Source of the DNA: Clostridiaceae bacterium
GTDB taxonomy: Bacteria; Bacillota_A; Clostridia; Acetivibrionales; Acetivibrionaceae
Length of the DNA: 12,672 nucleotides
Assembly: GCA_012513545.1 (NCBI GenBank)
Contig: JAAZCB010000770.1
Coordinates: 1 to 12,672 of the forward strand
Reading direction: 5' to 3'
The position numbers and the translations under genes were made by a program. Position 1 is the stretch's first letter. The number at the start of each line of letters is the position of its first letter. The notes below the pieces were generated by a model, which did not search any database, was not told the origin of the DNA, and saw only the letters and a program-made list of their open reading frames with translations. Of this stretch, positions 1 through 6,210 are shown one piece after another.

Positions 1-1967
1 CCAATGACTTGTATGCAGGAAGTGACAAGATAAACATGAATGTCACACTTCCATTCTTTATAAACTATAGCTTTAATACTGTATACGTTGAAGGTGATAA
101 GCCTGTTCTCGGAGTTAATGCTTATGGAAACGGACTTACAGAAAACGAACCTGTTACATTTGAAGTATCCAACGCCTCAGACCCGAATCAGAAACTGACA
201 GCTTCCGGGAAAGCCTTTGAAAGGGTAAACATACCGCTTTGGGCTCTGGAGGAAGGTAACTATGACCTGATTATCAGGGCATACACTGCAAATGGACTTT
301 CTGATGCTGTCAAGCATTCCGTTAATGTAGTAAAATCCTATTACGAGATCGACAAGGCAGAGTATTCCAATCTTGCACCTGGTATAAACATAGCAGGCGG
401 AACTTCCGGAAATACCCGATTGGTATTCCAGGACAGAAGCAAGGGTATGTTCCTGTCTCAATTAATTAACCTTTATTATTCTTATGGTAACAGGATTGAT
501 CAGGTTGTATCCAGATATACTGCCTCAAAGCTTATTTCACAGTATTTTGAGGGTCTGACTTATACAAACAATCTTGATAAGCCTTACTTGGCAGATTACC
601 AGAAAGATGATGGTGGATTGTCACTCCTTCCGTATTCGGAAAGCGATATTGATATTTCAGCCAAGCTTGCTGTTTTAGCTAAAGACATGGTAAATACAAC
701 AGCACTTAAAAACTACTTTTACGGCATTCTTGATAATGGCGACAATACAGGAAGAGCAAAAGCACTTTACGGACTTTCAGTGTTAAAGGAACCGGTAGTT
801 CTCGAACTTGACAAAACAGCTCTTCTCGACAACCTGAGTATTAAGGATGTTATATATGTTGCACTTTCCTATTATGAACTTGGTGATTCTACAAAAGCGG
901 GTCAGCTTTATGATGAAAGAATATCCAAGTATATCGTTGAAAACAAGCCTTATTTCATAGTTAAAACTGGTGATGACAAGGATGATATCCTTGAAACTAC
1001 GTCATTATGTTCAATACTTGCTGCCAAGCTTGACAAGGCAGAAAAATCAGGTTTGTATGAATACTGTACAAGGAACTATGCTATGGATATCCTTTTAAGT
1101 ACTGAAAAATTAATGTTTATATCCGAAGAGATTGGTGGGAAATCCACCGTACCAGCTTCCTTCAGTTACAGCTTTAATGGGGAGGAAAAAAACATAAGTC
1201 TTGAAAACGGATACAGTCATTGTATTAACTTGCTTTCCAGCCAGATGAAGGATTTCAGCATAACAAAAGTTCAAGGTGATATTTCAGTAGTGTCAATATT
1301 TAAAGAAAATGTTGTAGATATAAACAAGGTTGATCCTGATATCTCAATTACAAGATCTTACCTGTTAACTGACGGAACGCCGGTATACTCAAATGAATTC
1401 AAGCAGGGTGATCTTATAAGAGTAAGGCTTGATTGGTCTTTCGGCTCCCAGTCCTTTGACGGAACATATGAAATTACAGACTATCTACCAGCTGGATTAC
1501 AACCTTATAACAGGTATTTATACAGTGACGGCCAGAAAATAAGCTTTTATGCTTATAACAGTCCGTATTGGAATACCAACAGGCATGTTGAATACCTGGC
1601 AAGGGTTATAAGTCCTGGTACATATACCGCGCTAGGACCTGTTATTCAGGGGAAAACCTCCCAGGACAATATCAATGTAGGTAAAACCGAGATCGTTACT
1701 ATTAAAACAAACGGTGATATTACCAATCCTTCAGAAGTAACGCCTCCTCCGTCACCTGCTGAAATAACCCTCGGCGACCTTAATGGAGATTCAAAAGTCA
1801 ACTCCACCGATTACTCATATTTGAGAAGATATCTCCTGGGTCTAATTGATAAACTTCCGGTTGATATTAACAATGCAGACCTGAATGGTGATGGCAAGGT
1901 AAACTCCACCGACTACGCCATCTTAAAGAGATACCTGTTAGGTACAATAGAGGAGTTTCCAAGATAA
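1..1967 (+). CDS. Alpha-2-macroglobulin-like secreted protein with C-terminal type I dockerin (5' partial)
   Basis: The frame is open to the left edge, so only the C-terminal ~654 residues are seen; TTG at 9 is just an internal Leu codon. Counting that Leu as residue 1: residues ~15-110 look like a macroglobulin beta-domain. Residues ~138-375 match the helical thioester domain (a YSYG..DQ..SRY segment, then YQKDDGG). Residues ~440-565 match the bacterial receptor-binding-like domain (DYLPAGL at 491-497, then a YLARVISPGTY stretch). A Pro-rich linker (~571-586) leads to a dockerin at 587-650 with two loops, DLNGDSKVNSTD and DLNGDGKVNSTD. The expected thioester Cys (GCxEQ) is absent: the site reads G-N-R-I-D-Q at 160-165. 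Family members trap proteases; with a dockerin it would dock on a cellulosome scaffoldin, perhaps guarding it against proteolysis (inference). The fold is fairly sure; inhibitor activity without a thioester is uncertain. Confidence 0.85.
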   Translation, partial: NDLYAGSDKINMNVTLPFFINYSFNTVYVEGDKPVLGVNAYGNGLTENEPVTFEVSNASDPNQKLTASGKAFERVNIPLWALEEGNYDLIIRAYTANGLSDAVKHSVNVVKSYYEIDKAEYSNLAPGINIAGGTSGNTRLVFQDRSKGMFLSQLINLYYSYGNRIDQVVSRYTASKLISQYFEGLTYTNNLDKPYLADYQKDDGGLSLLPYSESDIDISAKLAVLAKDMVNTTALKNYFYGILDNGDNTGRAKALYGLSVLKEPVVLELDKTALLDNLSIKDVIYVALSYYELGDSTKAGQLYDERISKYIVENKPYFIVKTGDDKDDILETTSLCSILAAKLDKAEKSGLYEYCTRNYAMDILLSTEKLMFISEEIGGKSTVPASFSYSFNGEEKNISLENGYSHCINLLSSQMKDFSITKVQGDISVVSIFKENVVDINKVDPDISITRSYLLTDGTPVYSNEFKQGDLIRVRLDWSFGSQSFDGTYEITDYLPAGLQPYNRYLYSDGQKISFYAYNSPYWNTNRHVEYLARVISPGTYTALGPVIQGKTSQDNINVGKTEIVTIKTNGDITNPSEVTPPPSPAEITLGDLNGDSKVNSTDYSYLRRYLLGLIDKLPVDINNADLNGDGKVNSTDYAILKRYLLGTIEEFPR

Positions 1968-1990
1968 TAATGCAGATGAATTTCCCATTC

Positions 1991-2025
1991 AAACCTGGAG
2001 GCTTTAAGCCTTCAGGTTTTTGTTT
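1991..2025 (+). terminator. Intrinsic terminator of the macroglobulin-dockerin gene
   Basis: AAACCTGGAGGC (1991-2002) pairs with GCCTTCAGGTTT (2008-2019) as a continuous 12-bp stem with one G-U pair and a 5-base loop. A T-rich tail follows (TTTTTGTTT, 2017-2025). It lies 24 bases after the TAA at 1967. Confidence 0.9.
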
Positions 2026-2027
2026 AA

Positions 2028-2075
2028 CCTCTTTCGAACGAAGTGAAAGAGGGAAAGGCGAGGGACTCGATGTCC
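2028..2075. repeat. Hairpin cluster, possible small palindromic repeat element
   Basis: CCTCTTTC (2028-2035) and GAAAGAGG (2045-2052) form an 8-bp stem over a 9-base loop. GGAC (2063-2066) and GTCC (2072-2075) form a second small stem, followed by a T-run near 2082-2086. The segment is more GC-rich than the AT-rich DNA after it. It could be a second terminator or a dispersed palindromic element; only genome copy number would tell. Confidence 0.35.
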
Positions 2076-2275
2076 AGAAGCTTTTTACTTTCCTAAAACC
2101 AACTTATAATCCGCCTTCATTTATTGTCATATTTTAACATGAATTAAAATAATAAAAACGATCATAATAATATGCGTAGGGTTCATGATGATTGAGCCAA
2201 GACAGTTATAAGGTCATAAAAGGCTTTATAATTGTCGGCCAAAGGTTAATATCAGGTTTGTGTCAATACTAAAGC

Positions 2276-2632
2276 TTGGTATTAGCCGGCGGGAAGAATA
2301 TTATATGTCCTGTAAGGCTGTATTGCAGTAAAATGCTATGGCTTCTGCTTTTGGGAATGTCCTTACTGATTATTGTAATATGGTCAAAAGGGATGTATGA
2401 TATTCGAGCCAGGATTACCAGGAGTTCCGCATGCAGGGTATTTTACTGCTTAATGCAGGAGGTCTGCTGCAGTCGAAAGATTGCAGCAGGTTTCCAAGGA
2501 ACTTCCGGTGGTCTGGCAAAGGTTGGTACAGGTTCTGTAATGCTTGTGGGCATTCGAAAGATTGTTTATAGGTACAAAGGGATTTGTATCAGCTGTAGCG
2601 TAGATCATCATGGGCTCTACCTTTTTGTTTAA
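2276..2632 (+). CDS. Doubtful 118-codon ORF, unrecognised product
   Basis: An open frame begins with TTG in a 960-base gap between two clear genes. It has no convincing ribosome-binding site. The product would be rich in Cys and Arg, with one hydrophobic stretch (LWLLLLGMSLLIIVIW, residues ~22-37) that could be a single membrane helix. I recognise no family. Internally, TCGAAAGATTG occurs at 2473-2483 and again at 2554-2564, exactly 81 bases (27 codons) apart, giving a repeated RKI. CTGCTGC and GCAGCAG flank the first copy (2464-2489). Other frames of this stretch are also partly open (for example the minus strand over ~2450-2565), so it may be decayed coding DNA or non-coding sequence. Low confidence that it is translated. 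Confidence 0.2.
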   Translation: MVLAGGKNIICPVRLYCSKMLWLLLLGMSLLIIVIWSKGMYDIRARITRSSACRVFYCLMQEVCCSRKIAAGFQGTSGGLAKVGTGSVMLVGIRKIVYRYKGICISCSVDHHGLYLFV

Positions 2633-2696
2633 AAAATAATTTCGAATAATAAATATTTTTGTTTTACGCCTTTGAATAATGGTATATATATATTAC

Positions 2697-2835
2697 AGCC
2701 GGACAGGTTGAATAAATTAATGAAGGGGTGAGTCCACCAGCATAGTAAATTAAAATTGGTGGCAATCCAGATATGCTAAATGCAAGTACGTAAGCGAGTC
2801 ATTACTATTGATGGTATGACTCGCTTATATTTTTA
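2697..2835 (+). ncRNA. Candidate structured RNA: pseudoknot followed by terminator
   Basis: Two helices interleave as in an H-type pseudoknot. CCACC (2734-2738) pairs with GGTGG (2758-2762), and AGCATA (2739-2744), inside that loop, pairs with TATGCT (2772-2777). A perfect 12-bp terminator stem follows (2791-2827). GTGAGTC (2728-2734) can also pair with GACTCGC (2818-2824), the terminator's 3' arm, with one U-G, so a terminator/antiterminator switch is conceivable. AT-rich promoter-like DNA lies just upstream (TTTACG at 2663, TATATA around 2683-2692). No open frame fits it, and I could not match it to a known riboswitch class. It could be a cis-regulatory leader of the YggT gene or a free-standing small RNA. 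The pairings are read directly; the function is inference. Confidence 0.4.
2791..2833 (+). terminator. Strong intrinsic terminator in the gap before the YggT gene
   Basis: TAAGCGAGTCAT (2791-2802) pairs perfectly with ATGACTCGCTTA (2816-2827) over a 13-base loop, followed by TATTTTTA. No annotated gene ends close upstream, so it must terminate either the structured RNA or read-through from the left. Confidence 0.8.
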
Positions 2836-2862
2836 TGAAAAATAAGTTAAATAACTATTTTT

Positions 2863-2890
2863 TTGCATCCGGATAACTCATACCGATAAT
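2863..2890 (+). promoter_or_regulatory. Possible promoter of the YggT-family gene
   Basis: TTGCAT (2863-2868), a 16-base spacer and GATAAT (2885-2890) resemble a sigma-A promoter with a weak -35. It lies downstream of the terminator at 2791-2833 and about 38 bases before the ATG. If used, the YggT gene is transcribed independently of the structured RNA. Confidence 0.35.
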
Positions 2891-2927
2891 GAAAATAATA
2901 ATATAAAAATATACTGGGAGTATTATT

Positions 2928-3332
2928 ATGGTGCCTAATGACAGTAACAATAAAGAAATCAAGGAAAAGGATATAAATATTGATAACATAAACAATGCAG
3001 GAACGCTCGAACACGAAGACTTAAACAAATCATTATGGTACATTAAAAGTATAAACACGATAAAATATATCGCTGGTGTAATTGAAGTACTGCTTGCATT
3101 CCGCTTTATACTGAAGCTATTGGGTGCTAGCCCCAGCAGCGGCTTCGTGTCTTTCCTGTATTCAGTAACAGGCTTTTTTATTGCACCTTTTTCCGGAATA
3201 TTCAATTCTCTCGTCAATAGAGGTCCATCTTTAACCTACGTGTTTGAGCCTGCTTCAATTGTAGCAATGATAGTTTATGCTGCAGCGTCATATGGGCTGA
3301 TAAAGCTTGTTAAACTGAGTCTATATAGATAA
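2928..3332 (+). CDS. YggT-family integral membrane protein
   Basis: This 134-residue protein has a polar, charged N-terminus (~1-40) and three hydrophobic segments (~46-66, ~72-92, ~109-131). The stretch 56-91, FRFILKLLGASPSSGF followed by a segment ending APFSGIF, has the YggT signature: an Arg-containing first helix, Gly/Asn-Pro-Ser turn, then a Pro-Phe near the end of the next helix. Classical YggT proteins often hold two such units; this one has a single unit plus an extra N-terminal tail. The role of the family is poorly defined; links to osmotic tolerance and to division-site or envelope proteins have been proposed. ATG at 2928 is supported by GGGAG at 2916-2920, 7 bases upstream. It is a single gene between terminators, with the structured RNA candidate upstream. 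Confidence 0.8.
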   Translation: MVPNDSNNKEIKEKDINIDNINNAGTLEHEDLNKSLWYIKSINTIKYIAGVIEVLLAFRFILKLLGASPSSGFVSFLYSVTGFFIAPFSGIFNSLVNRGPSLTYVFEPASIVAMIVYAAASYGLIKLVKLSLYR

Positions 3333-3430
3333 GGACAATAATTAAAATATTTTTATTATAAGTTGAATATTATCAAATCATATCGTCAATAATATAAATG
3401 ACCTCACAAAATACATTTTGACCCCCTTTT

Positions 3431-3465
3431 ATATGCTCGGCAATTATGCCTGAGCATATTTTTTT
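3431..3465 (+). terminator. Intrinsic terminator of the YggT-family gene
   Basis: ATATGCTCGGCA (3431-3442) pairs with TGCC-T-GAGCATAT (3447-3459), with one bulged T and an ATTA loop, followed by a T-run to 3465. On the minus strand no T-run follows the stem, so it acts mainly rightward. The rest of the 3333-3551 gap is AT-rich with no ORF I can support. Confidence 0.85.
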
Positions 3466-3520
3466 ATGAGCCATTACATCGCCCCTAATAAAACAAAATT
3501 TAGTATCTTTTCTCATTAAT

Positions 3521-3531
3521 ATTATATCATA
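3521..3531 (-). promoter_or_regulatory. Consensus extended -10 element pointing antisense into the YggT gene
   Basis: The minus strand reads TATGATATAAT here, that is TG-A-TATAAT, a perfect extended -10. No good -35 is visible, which extended -10 promoters tolerate. Transcription would start near 3514 and run leftward through the terminator stem toward the 3' end of the YggT gene. No coding frame follows. Confidence 0.35.
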
Positions 3532-3551
3532 CCAGTCTGATAACTATAGTC

Positions 3552-5294
3552 CTATTTAAGTTTATTGTTCATTATCTGCTGCCATACGTCAAGGTAAAGC
3601 CTCTTTGCTTGAGTATCTTCATAATCTGGTATGTTCCCCAGCCTCCAAAGGGAAATCCCTTCAATGCCAAACATTTTTGCAAGGCTGATTTTAGCCCGTA
3701 TGCTTCTGGAATCCTCATACCAGATAATATTGTCAGTTTCATCCTTAGCGTCATAAAAAGCTGCATATGGGCTCAGAGAAGTCTCTTGATAATTTACCTC
3801 AACACCCTCCATGAGAAGTCTTTTTTGTATAGCTTCATAACCAGGATTATAGGGATATTTGTTAATAACCTTTCCCTCTTTGAGTTTCCATTGTGCCGAG
3901 TCAAACGAAAACTGTATCCATATCCTGTTTAAATCCTTAACCCCGGTGTCCTTGTCGGTAATTGATTTTAAAGCATAGTATACTTCATCAATTGGAGCTA
4001 GCGGAGTAGTGGTATATCCATTATGCATCTCAGCCTCGGTAAGTTGCTTTGCATAGTAGTCATGTGCCATCAGTATGACTTTATCCGCAGTTTCTCCAAT
4101 CGTTCTGTAATCGTATCCATCGTAATATGCCTGTCCTGGTCGTCTTTTTGGATGAACTGCAACGTATAACAGCTTATTGCTTTTATTAAGCTCCTGCTTT
4201 AATTCTTTCAGGAATATATTAAAGGACTGCCTGAGCATATCTCCCTTCATACTTTCAAAGTCAATTACAACTCCGTCGAAAGAAGGAGAAGTATTACCAA
4301 GGTCTTCGTTATTGATTTGCGATGTTATAGCTTCAATAACCTGCCTTCGTACTTCAGGTCTTGTTATTATGTATTCAACCAGATGAACCTTTGATTGGGC
4401 AGCAGTACTAAATACAGTATCGTTATTTGCATACACCATAAGCTGTGTGGAAACGTTATTCTCCCTGGCTGAATTCAAAGGCTTTGTGAATCCTTCAGGT
4501 ATGTCATACTCATTACCATTTTTGTCTGTAGTATTCAAAAACACACTGCTGGTCTCAGAATCATACTCCAGCCTGCTCCAACCGAAGCCCACAGAATCAA
4601 GAGCCAATAACTTATCTGCCTGATTTGCAGAGCTTATCGCGTAAAAAGCATGCAGCTCATTTATAGATCTGCCAAGCTTTTCGTACATTTTCATCATCAT
4701 TACTGCCGCTTCTTCCCTTTTAGCTGTAGCACGCGGCATAAACTGATTATTTCCAACTCCGGCAATAATACCGAAGTCTTTTGCTATGGTAATGTACCCT
4801 GTATTCTCCGAAACATCAGCAAAAGGACTTCCGAGATATGTTAACTGCCTTGCAAGGCTGTCATAGCCCAAAGTCCGTACAGTCATAACTGCCATTTCTT
4901 CACGGGTAATCGGCTCGTCAGGCCTGAAGCGGTCGACGTCCTTTATAACAACACCATGCTCTAGCGCTGTTTCTATCTGCGAATAATACCACTTGCCTGA
5001 ATCAAGATTATCAATAAAACTGCCCTTTTCTGGTTTTATCAACTCCCATTTCATCAGCTTGACCAAAAAGGCTGTAAATTCACTTCTCTTTATTGTAAGC
5101 CCCATACCAAACCGATTATTGCCAATTCCATCAGTTATTTTTATTAGCCGAAGGTCATGAACAGCCTTATCTGCCCAATGTCCCTCCGGTACATCACCAA
5201 AGCGCTCAGCTTTGCTATCTTGCGCAAATACCTGAATTGAAAATAAAAAAACTGCTATCAGAAAAAGGCTCAATATTCTTTTTAATTTTGTCAT
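3552..5294 (-). CDS. Exported protein with three SLH repeats and a GH18-type glycosidase domain
   Basis: The protein has 580 residues. Residues 1-24 form a signal peptide (KLKR, hydrophobic core, VFA-Q). Three S-layer homology repeats lie at ~32-72 (FGDVPEGHWADKAVHDL), ~94-137 and ~158-202; these bind secondary wall polymer and hold the protein at the cell surface. Residues ~220-575 resemble the GH18 barrels of YaaH/SleL-type wall enzymes. D340-G-V-V-I-D345-F-E347 corresponds to DGxDxDxE with the catalytic Glu kept; MAHDYY (409-414) corresponds to the MxYD motif; GISLWRLG (W550) is the last strand. The first Asp of DxDxE is Val (343). The likely substrate is peptidoglycan or another GlcNAc polymer (inference). 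Start: the ATG at 5303 directly abuts GGGG, so it lacks a usable ribosome-binding site. The ATG at 5294 has GGGGA at 8 bases and begins a better signal peptide. It is a single gene. Confidence 0.85.
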   Translation of the reverse strand: MTKLKRILSLFLIAVFLFSIQVFAQDSKAERFGDVPEGHWADKAVHDLRLIKITDGIGNNRFGMGLTIKRSEFTAFLVKLMKWELIKPEKGSFIDNLDSGKWYYSQIETALEHGVVIKDVDRFRPDEPITREEMAVMTVRTLGYDSLARQLTYLGSPFADVSENTGYITIAKDFGIIAGVGNNQFMPRATAKREEAAVMMMKMYEKLGRSINELHAFYAISSANQADKLLALDSVGFGWSRLEYDSETSSVFLNTTDKNGNEYDIPEGFTKPLNSARENNVSTQLMVYANNDTVFSTAAQSKVHLVEYIITRPEVRRQVIEAITSQINNEDLGNTSPSFDGVVIDFESMKGDMLRQSFNIFLKELKQELNKSNKLLYVAVHPKRRPGQAYYDGYDYRTIGETADKVILMAHDYYAKQLTEAEMHNGYTTTPLAPIDEVYYALKSITDKDTGVKDLNRIWIQFSFDSAQWKLKEGKVINKYPYNPGYEAIQKRLLMEGVEVNYQETSLSPYAAFYDAKDETDNIIWYEDSRSIRAKISLAKMFGIEGISLWRLGNIPDYEDTQAKRLYLDVWQQIMNNKLK

Positions 5295-5383
5295 GATTTT
5301 CATCCCCGCAAATATAATAAAAGTAAATATTTTTATTTTATGTTATAATTATGAAAGCCGCAGTAGTAATAAACACTATTACA

Positions 5384-5409
5384 ATTCTATCATAAATAAT
5401 GCTGGTCAA
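5384..5409 (-). promoter_or_regulatory. Possible promoter of the SLH-GH18 gene
   Basis: On the minus strand TATGATAGAAT (5394-5384) gives an extended -10, TG-A-TAGAAT, with TTGACC at 5409-5404 upstream. The 14-base spacing is short, so the extended -10 would do most of the work. The 5' leader would be roughly 80 bases. Confidence 0.35.
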
Positions 5410-5482
5410 AAAGCTGCACAAGTCACTTTTTCAACAAAAACTGATGAAAAAATACAGATAATTCTAAATTTTATCAATCGGG

Positions 5483-5512
5483 TCACACCATTTTATGATA
5501 AAATACTTGTGA
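5483..5512 (+). promoter_or_regulatory. 30-base imperfect palindrome over an extended -10, upstream of the four-helix membrane protein gene
   Basis: TCACA (5483-5487) and TGTGA (5508-5512) flank a perfect 15-base palindrome, ATTTTAT-G-ATAAAAT (5490-5504). TATGATAAAAT (5494-5504), an extended -10, lies inside it. The arrangement would suit an operator blocking a promoter about 65 bases before the ATG at 5576. Apart from this and the divergent promoter at 5384-5409, the 5295-5575 gap holds nothing I can support. Confidence 0.4.
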
Positions 5513-5575
5513 TACTTTCTGTAACGTAAAAAAGACGACTATTGGATAACTACTTGTAAAGGAATGGTTAAATTT

Positions 5576-6145
5576 ATGAAAAATAAAGGCTTCTTCTGTC
5601 TAAGAAACTTAATAATATCACTTATACTTTTTATAGTTATGTATATTTTAATCAACGGTTCTCCTTTCGGATTGGCAAAGCTTATGGAAATAACCGGCGG
5701 ACATAGCATCCTGGATATGGAAATGATAAAGGGCTATTCCGTAGACAAGGCATATGATATATTGACTGCTCTTGGAGAGGAAGGCAGAGCCTTTGAAATG
5801 AAATACATTATACCTTTAGATTTTCCATTTCCTTTGGCTTACGGCTTCTTTTTCTTCATAACACTAACAGTTATTGCAAAAAAAATATTTACCGGGATGA
5901 AAAAACCCTGGCTGATAGGTCTTATTGCTTTATTCGGAGCTTTATGCGACTGGTTGGAGAACATAATGGTAATTATACTTTTACAGAACTATCCTAACCA
6001 GCTTGATGGAATCGTTAAAAGCGCAAGCTTTTTTACTCAATTAAAAAGCCTGCTAATATCAGGCAGCATGCTTTTTACTATAATTGGTCTAATAGCTGTA
6101 ATTGTAAAAAGGTTCTTACCGGTAAATGCCACAAGGCCAAGTTAG
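5576..6145 (+). CDS. Four-helix membrane protein of unknown function
   Basis: This 189-residue protein is not assigned to a named family. Predicted membrane helices lie at ~10-26, ~82-102, ~111-137 and ~158-178. The first outside loop (~30-78) is polar. Conserved-looking features are LGEEGR (66-71), PLDFPFPLAYG (80-90) before helix 2, and CDWLEN (124-129) within helix 3, where Asp and Glu inside a helix suggest a functional polar site. Start: the ATG at 5564 directly follows AAAGGA and cannot use it. The ATG at 5576 sits 12 bases after it, slightly long but usable, and removes only four residues. The gene stands alone, converges on the ammonium channel gene, and has a palindrome-overlapped promoter candidate. 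Membrane topology is fairly safe; function is unknown. Confidence 0.7.
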   Translation: MKNKGFFCLRNLIISLILFIVMYILINGSPFGLAKLMEITGGHSILDMEMIKGYSVDKAYDILTALGEEGRAFEMKYIIPLDFPFPLAYGFFFFITLTVIAKKIFTGMKKPWLIGLIALFGALCDWLENIMVIILLQNYPNQLDGIVKSASFFTQLKSLLISGSMLFTIIGLIAVIVKRFLPVNATRPS

Positions 6146-6179
6146 TTCCTGGTCCCCTGTTAAACTGTAACAAGCTAAA

Positions 6180-6197
6180 GCCGGGATTACTCCCGGC
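6180..6197. terminator. Bidirectional hairpin between convergent genes
   Basis: GCCGGG (6180-6185) and CCCGGC (6192-6197) form a GC-only 6-bp stem over ATTACT. It lies between the stop at 6145 (+) and the stop at 6211 (-). Only weak T-rich tails follow on either side (CAGTTTCTCC on plus, TTTAGCTTGTT on minus). Confidence 0.65.
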
Positions 6198-6210
6198 CCA
6201 GTTTCTCCTG

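Noticed and set aside
2697..2835. Known riboswitch class (c-di-GMP, cobalamin, TPP, SAM, fluoride, ZTP, preQ1, guanidine)
   Set aside because: From memory of their consensus cores, none matches the sequence, so it is reported only as an unassigned structure.
2855..3217. 120-codon open frame on the minus strand over the YggT gene
   Set aside because: It is antisense to a well-supported family member with a good ribosome-binding site, and the product is only hydrophobic low-complexity sequence.
5483..5512. CRP/FNR-type binding site from TCACA and TGTGA
   Set aside because: The half-sites are in the reverse order and too far apart (20 bases) for TGTGA-N6-TCACA; kept only as a generic palindrome.
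5293..5529. 78-codon open frame on the plus strand between the SLH and four-helix protein genes
   Set aside because: No ribosome-binding site, no recognisable product, and it covers the palindrome and both promoter candidates of the flanking genes.
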